Positions 22,649 through 26,337 of a stretch of DNA of 26,337 nt are shown here, piece by piece. The notes below the pieces were generated by a model. It worked only from the letters and a program-made list of their open reading frames with translations. It was not told the DNA's origin and made no database searches. Position 1 is the first letter of the stretch; the number at the start of each line of letters is the position of its first letter. Location: NCBI RefSeq assembly GCF_042434745.1, contig NZ_JBHLSS010000034.1; one strand, written 5' to 3'. This stretch comes from Azotobacter paspali (lineage in GTDB: Bacteria; Pseudomonadota; Gammaproteobacteria; Pseudomonadales; Pseudomonadaceae). Both the position numbers and the translations under genes were made by a program.

Positions 22649-22998
22649 GGACGTTCCTGACCAACCGCAACAACTCACTACAGCTCAACGCAGCCGGCGA
22701 TCTTGAAACCGTCACAGGCCCCGGTGCCGTGGCCATGGTCGCCCGCCATTTCATGCTCGCCCGGCGAGGCGAAATGATCCACGCGGCTGATCTGGGTATG
22801 CCATACGAACTCATCGCGTGGGGCGCCCAGCCCAACATCGCGCAGTTCGAGGCGGCCGGTAGGGCTACCCTTGCGCGGGTGCCTGGCGTGGTCGAGGTGC
22901 TGTCGTTTCAGGGACGGCTGGAGGGTGATGGGCTGTTCTATGAGGCGACACTGCGGACCATCTACAGCGAGGATCTGACCATCGATGGCCAGCTATGA
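22645..22998 (+). CDS. Baseplate wedge protein (gp25/W-like)
   Basis: A 117-residue protein overlapping the spike gene by 4 bp (ATGA). It shows the gp25-like outline: an early DLETVTGPGAVAMVARHFMLARRGE helix-loop, GMPYELIAWGAQPNIAQFEA, and a C-terminal strand pair (PGVVEVLSFQGRLEGD; LFYEATLRTIY). In T4 gp25 and P2 W families the small protein nucleates sheath assembly and contains a conserved 'R.GE....PE.G' motif; here the equivalent is RRGEMIHAADLGM. It would connect baseplate J to the sheath start. Confidence 0.7.
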   Translation: MRTFLTNRNNSLQLNAAGDLETVTGPGAVAMVARHFMLARRGEMIHAADLGMPYELIAWGAQPNIAQFEAAGRATLARVPGVVEVLSFQGRLEGDGLFYEATLRTIYSEDLTIDGQL

Positions 22999-24169
22999 CT
23001 ACATCACCTCCACGGGGTTGGTCCTACCGGACACTGGCGAGTTGCGCCAAGAGGTTGAGGGCGAGTGGAGGGATGCCTTCGGCCAGGATCTAGTCACGTC
23101 CCCGGAGACTCCGCAAGGCGTGCTCATCACCGCCGAGGTCGAAGCCCGCGACGCGGTTGTACGCAACAATGCAGAACTGGCAAACCAGATCAACCCGGAC
23201 TATGCCTCTGGCATCTTCCTCGATGCAATATGGGCGCTGACCGGCGGGGCGCGGCTGCCGGCCACATATTCGCAAGTTGCGGGCGTGGTGCTGAGCGGCA
23301 CGCCAGGTACAATCATCCAGGCCGGCGCTGAGATCGCCAGTGTCACAACGGGGGCTGTTTTCCGCCTGCTTGGTACCGTGCAGTTAGGCGCTGGGGGAGC
23401 CGCCACGGGCAGTTTCGCCTGCATCTACCAAGGCCCCATCGGCGCGCCACCCGGCACGTTGACTGAGATCCGTACAGCCGTTCTTGGATGGGAGACCGTG
23501 ACTAATCCGACGGCGGCAGTGCTCGGTGTGCTTGAGGAGAGCGACACGGCCGCCCGGCGCCGGCGCAGATTGACGCTAGCCCTGCAGGGGCGCCAGACGC
23601 CGGAGGCCGTGCAGTCGCTGCTTGCCGATCTGCCCAGCTATCGCAGCCACACTTTTCGCGAGAACGTCACAAATGCGCCGCTGACAATAGACGGCGTAAC
23701 CCTCGCCCCGCACTCCATCTACGTTTGCGCGGACGGCGCGACTGATGCAGATGTGGCCGCCGCGCTGCTGGAAGCCAAGGGCGACGGCTGCGCCTGGAAC
23801 GGTGGAACGACTGTCAATGTGATCGAGCCGATCAGCGGCCAGAGCTATGCCGTGCAGTTCGACCGACCAGCCGTCATCGGGGTGTTTGTCCGCGTGACTG
23901 CCCGGTTCAACGGCCTCGACGGCCAGACCATCATCGAGGATGCCATCGAGCAGTACGCGAGCGGCACGATGGCCGGCGAGACCGGCCTTGTCGTCGGTGG
24001 CAGTCTGTCGCCGTTCGAGCTAGCCGGCGCGGTCAATCGTGTCGAGCCCCGGATCTTCGTCACGCTTGTCGAACTGTCGACAGACGGCATCAACTACGCC
24101 GTCCAGACCATCGCCGCCAACGTCTCGCAACTGATCGCTATCAGCAACGTGCAAGTGGTCGAGATATGA
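22985..24169 (+). CDS. Baseplate J-like protein
   Basis: A 394-residue protein; ATG 22985 (MASYDYITSTGLVLPDT) lies 14 bp inside the previous gene. Baseplate J (PF04865) features: EGEWRDAFGQDLVTSPETPQGVL, ASGIFLDAIWALTGGAR, the barrel strands (GVVLSGTPGTIIQAGAEIAS, TTGAVFRLL), the ESDTAARRRRRLTLALQGR helix, and YVCADGATDADVAAALLEAKG. It forms wedges with gp25-like and DUF2612 proteins around the hub and triggers contraction. All domains are present. The DNA for IRTAVLGWETVTNPTAAVLG is the typical 'W..V.N...A..G' junction. Confidence 0.9.
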   Translation: MASYDYITSTGLVLPDTGELRQEVEGEWRDAFGQDLVTSPETPQGVLITAEVEARDAVVRNNAELANQINPDYASGIFLDAIWALTGGARLPATYSQVAGVVLSGTPGTIIQAGAEIASVTTGAVFRLLGTVQLGAGGAATGSFACIYQGPIGAPPGTLTEIRTAVLGWETVTNPTAAVLGVLEESDTAARRRRRLTLALQGRQTPEAVQSLLADLPSYRSHTFRENVTNAPLTIDGVTLAPHSIYVCADGATDADVAAALLEAKGDGCAWNGGTTVNVIEPISGQSYAVQFDRPAVIGVFVRVTARFNGLDGQTIIEDAIEQYASGTMAGETGLVVGGSLSPFELAGAVNRVEPRIFVTLVELSTDGINYAVQTIAANVSQLIAISNVQVVEI

Positions 24170-24786
24170 GACTGACGCATTGCTTGCTCTGGGAGCACGA
24201 AGAAGCCGCCGAACTACTCTCCCTGCTTGTCAGCAAAGGCGCCTGGTACGACGCTGAGCACGACCGCTTCTGGTCAGATTGGGTCCGTGATGTGTTTGAC
24301 CTGCGGACCGCCAATGCCTTCGGTTGCTCGGTGTGGGCGAGGATTCTCGCCGTACGACTTGACCTGATCGCGCCTGCCACTATTGGGCCGTCTTTCGGAT
24401 TCGGTGCCAACAACCGCAACTTTGGGCGTGGCAACTTCGGGCGCCGCGTGCCAGGGCGAGTGGGGCTCTCGGTCGAGCAGCAGCGTCTGGTGCTGCGCGC
24501 CCGGTATCTCCAACTCATCAGCCGCGGGACCGTGCCGGAGATCAACCGCATCCTGCAAATCCTGGTCGGCGACCGTGGGCCGGCGTGGGTCATCGACAAC
24601 CACGACATGACGACGACCGTTTTTCTGGGCTTCGCCCCGGACAGCCAGCTTCGGCAGATCCTGGACAACTTCCCGCTGATTCCAGTGCCGGCCGGCGTGC
24701 AGGTCAACTATCAATTCGCCGTGCAACCGGCCTGGGGGTTCGGCGATGACAATCTCAACTTCGAACATGGGGGCTTCGCGGAATGA
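24166..24786 (+). CDS. DUF2612 baseplate wedge protein (gpI-like)
   Basis: A 206-residue protein starting at ATG 24166 (ATGA overlap). DUF2612 (PF11041) landmarks: FWSDWVRDVFDLRTANAFGCSVWARIL, GFGANNRNFGRGNFG, the helix RLVLRARYLQLISRGTVPEINRIL, and a C-terminal strand region ending in AWGFGDDNLNFEHGGFAE. It sits after baseplate J as gpI does in P2-like phages and would tie the wedges to the tail fibre. Asn/Phe/Gly-rich motifs occur in both the middle and the end (NRNFGRGNFG, DDNLNFEHGGF), an internal similarity typical of the family. Confidence 0.85.
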   Translation: MRLTHCLLWEHEEAAELLSLLVSKGAWYDAEHDRFWSDWVRDVFDLRTANAFGCSVWARILAVRLDLIAPATIGPSFGFGANNRNFGRGNFGRRVPGRVGLSVEQQRLVLRARYLQLISRGTVPEINRILQILVGDRGPAWVIDNHDMTTTVFLGFAPDSQLRQILDNFPLIPVPAGVQVNYQFAVQPAWGFGDDNLNFEHGGFAE

Positions 24787-25841
24787 CGAAGTATTTTGGT
24801 ACTCCTTTCGCTAACACCGGGGACCGCGATGTCATCCCAGACAGCACGCAGCCCGACGGCAGCGTGTCGTATGCGGCTGGCTTCGGCTTCGACTATGAGC
24901 GCGACCTAAATTCAACGCCGCCGGACCCTGACGCTAAGGCTGTCCCCCGCGCCGGCACGAACGGCATCTTATACGACATCACGGATGCGCTGCGTGCGCT
25001 CCAGCGCTTCGGCGCCCCAGAATACTTCCCCGCTGCCGCGCCATATGCCATCAATTCCATGGTTCGACACAGTAATGTGGTCTGGCGTTCGCTGATCGAT
25101 AACAACAACTCGGTACCGGGGTCGGATGGTAACTGGACCGCTATCAGCAGCGTGCCAATCGCAAGTGAGATGACCGCCGGCATTATCGAGATCGCCACGG
25201 CTGCCGGAACGGCAACCGGCGCCGATGGGACTCGGGCCGTTACCCCCGCCGGCCTCAAGCCGCTGCTGGACGCCAAGGCGCCCATTGCATCCCCAGGTTT
25301 AACGGGGAACCCAACTGCACCGACGCAAAACGATAGCGACAGCTCGACACGTCTCGCAAATACGCAGTGGGTCCGCATTCGGATTGCAAATGCTCTGGCT
25401 GGATACCAGGCCGCCCTTGGATTCGTGCCAGTGCAGCAGGGCGGCGGCATCGGCCAGGCGAACAACAAGCTGTACATCGGCTGGGATGGCGGCGGTCTGC
25501 GGTTACAAGTTGACGGCAGCCCGCAGGGGCAGTTCCTGACTGACGTAAATGGTGACGCCAAAGTCAGCGGGTACGGGTATATCAAGAGCTCTGCGGTCTC
25601 CGGTCTCGTCATGCCGGCCGTAGCAGCGGCTGGGCATACTGCTATCGGGACGTTCGGCTTTTTCTCTCGCGTGTCCGGCGCGACGTCGGCGCCTGGGGAT
25701 ATCGTGTCGGGGGCCGACCTACGATGGACAAACGGCGATGGCCGTCGCGATGGCGGCAATCCGCCCGGCGTCTGGCGGTGCCACGGGTCATCCGACGGGT
25801 CGACAGAAGGTCAATCTACGCTATGGCAACGAGTGTCCTGA
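24783..25841 (+). CDS. Tail fibre protein
   Basis: A 352-residue protein overlapping DUF2612 by 4 bp. The N-terminus (MTKYFGTPFANTGDRDVIPD, then GSVSYAAGFGFDYERDL and ILYDITDALRALQRFG) is the common baseplate-binding domain of phage fibres. Next is a PYAINSMVRHSNVVWRSLIDNN segment resembling carbohydrate-binding folds, then repeats of the AGIIEIATAAGTATGADGTRAVTPAGL type and LTGNPTAPTQNDSDSSTRLANTQWV, both typical of fibre shafts. The end (GVWRCHGSSDGSTEGQSTLWQRVS) matches a common fibre-tip domain. It is the probable receptor-binding fibre. Confidence 0.85.
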   Translation: MTKYFGTPFANTGDRDVIPDSTQPDGSVSYAAGFGFDYERDLNSTPPDPDAKAVPRAGTNGILYDITDALRALQRFGAPEYFPAAAPYAINSMVRHSNVVWRSLIDNNNSVPGSDGNWTAISSVPIASEMTAGIIEIATAAGTATGADGTRAVTPAGLKPLLDAKAPIASPGLTGNPTAPTQNDSDSSTRLANTQWVRIRIANALAGYQAALGFVPVQQGGGIGQANNKLYIGWDGGGLRLQVDGSPQGQFLTDVNGDAKVSGYGYIKSSAVSGLVMPAVAAAGHTAIGTFGFFSRVSGATSAPGDIVSGADLRWTNGDGRRDGGNPPGVWRCHGSSDGSTEGQSTLWQRVS

Positions 25842-25859
25842 CATGAGCTGACATCAACA

Positions 25860-25886
25860 GCGCGGCTAGCCGCGCGCTCCGAGCGC
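25860..25886. repeat. Overlapping palindromes after the tail fibre gene
   Basis: GCGCGGCTAGCCGCGC (25860-25875) is a perfect 16-bp palindrome. It overlaps a second inverted repeat, GCGCTC-C-GAGCGC (25874-25886). Neither has a T tract. They precede the real terminator and may add RNA structure or protect the 3' end of the upstream message. Confidence 0.7.
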
Positions 25887-25906
25887 AACATTAATTCAAC
25901 CCAATG

Positions 25907-25927
25907 CCCGCCCTGTGCGGGTTTTTT
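25907..25927 (+). terminator. Intrinsic terminator after the tail fibre gene
   Basis: Stem CCCGC (25907-25911) / GCGGG (25917-25921) with a 5-nt loop is followed by six Ts (25922-25927). It would end the long late operon after the fibre gene, or attenuate transcription into the alginate lyase gene, which has no clear promoter of its own in the gap 25842-25943. Confidence 0.8.
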
Positions 25928-25943
25928 CGTTCAAGGAGACACT

Positions 25944-26337
25944 ATGACCGGCATCGATCTTTCGCGCTGGAACCTAACGATCCCCACAGGCAAAATCGTC
26001 CCGACCAAGGACCTGCCGGCCTACAAATCGCAGTATTTCATCCACACGGCCGAATTCATCCGCTTCGTCGTCCCGCACGGCTTCGACGGTGCCGGCACGA
26101 CGCCGAACAGCAAATACCTGCGCAGCGAGCTACGCGAGACGCTGCCGAACGGCGACGACAACGAAGCAAACTGGAAGATCGGCAGCGCTCCGCTGCACGC
26201 CCTTGTCGCCACTTGCCAAATAGACTCTTTTGCTGCCTCCGGCAAAATGATCGCTGGCCAGATACACGGCGAGGGCGACAAGCCGCCGATGAAGTTGCAG
26301 GCGACCCGCATCGCCGGCACCAACACTTTCGAGCTTT
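25944..26337 (+). CDS. Alginate lyase, PL7 family, cut by the window end
   Basis: An open frame from ATG 25944 runs to the window edge (131 complete codons). AAGGAG (25934-25939) precedes the start. The start (DLSRWNLTIPTGK) and motifs Y58-L-R60-S-E62-L-R64-E and G105-Q106-I107-H108 are the first two diagnostic PL7 (alginate_lyase2, PF08787) motifs; R60, Q106 and H108 fall at the usual substrate and catalytic positions. The third motif (YxKxGxYxQ-type) would lie beyond the edge. QIH-type PL7 enzymes tend to act on guluronate-containing blocks. No signal peptide is seen, so it is likely virion-borne or freed by lysis. The location after the fibre suggests a virion-linked depolymerase. Confidence 0.88.
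   Translation, partial: MTGIDLSRWNLTIPTGKIVPTKDLPAYKSQYFIHTAEFIRFVVPHGFDGAGTTPNSKYLRSELRETLPNGDDNEANWKIGSAPLHALVATCQIDSFAASGKMIAGQIHGEGDKPPMKLQATRIAGTNTFEL

Noticed and set aside
24893..25759. Minus-strand open frame (288 codons) opposite the tail fibre gene.
   Set aside because: Its composition (Pro, Ser, Arg and Ala-rich) is that of a shadow frame, and the plus strand has a well-supported fibre protein.
25860..25875. The 16-bp palindrome as an attachment site or operator.
   Set aside because: There is no integrase gene or second copy of the sequence in the window, and it sits next to a terminator, so RNA structure is the simpler reading.

Overview
The window is a continuous, all-plus-strand block of the genome of a contractile-tailed phage or prophage with high GC content. 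Gene content and codon use fit a host in Pseudomonas or a close gammaproteobacterial relative; this is inferred from style, because no host gene is present. Genes are tightly packed and often joined by ATGA, TAATG or GTGA overlaps. No integrase, repressor, tRNA, transposase or bacterial flank is visible, so lytic phage and prophage cannot be told apart.

Layout. (1) 1-2657: end of the early/middle region, a lambda nin-like set of small genes: a truncated ORF, three unknown small proteins, a NinB/Orf-like recombination protein, a YbcO-like zinc-knuckle nuclease, an unknown charged protein, a VRR-NUC nuclease and a Q-type antiterminator. (2) 2654-2763: a compact control region with a candidate late promoter, a strong intrinsic terminator, and a GC palindrome over the holin ribosome-binding site. 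(3) 2772-3098: a lambda S-like holin with a possible dual start. (4) 3100-10211: packaging and head genes: small and large terminase, DUF1073 portal, Mu F-like minor head protein, DUF2213 protease/scaffold protein, decoration protein, DUF2184 major capsid protein. (5) 10214-12391: connector, neck and tail-terminator genes. (6) 12392-16051: a 1219-residue tailspike-like protein with a beta-helix and an SGNH esterase domain, lying between the neck genes and the sheath. (7) 16082-20328: DUF3383 sheath, tube, tail assembly chaperone with a predicted -1 frameshift, tape measure. (8) 20328-24786: baseplate: Dit-like protein, Pam3-type plug, hub, Gp138-type spike, gp25-like wedge, baseplate J, DUF2612 protein. 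(9) 24783 to the end: tail fibre, terminator, and the start of a PL7 alginate lyase cut by the window edge.

How it works together. The antiterminator would let polymerase from the candidate late promoter read through the terminator into one very long lysis-head-tail operon. The baseplate resembles that of small contractile phages such as Pam3. Two polysaccharide-active proteins stand out, a beta-helix/SGNH spike and an alginate lyase. Together they would suit a host coated in O-acetylated alginate; this is a hypothesis. The most testable new signals are the -1 frameshift site, the nested in-frame scaffold start, the dual-start holin with an occluded ribosome-binding site, and the repeat cluster in the small terminase gene as a candidate packaging site.
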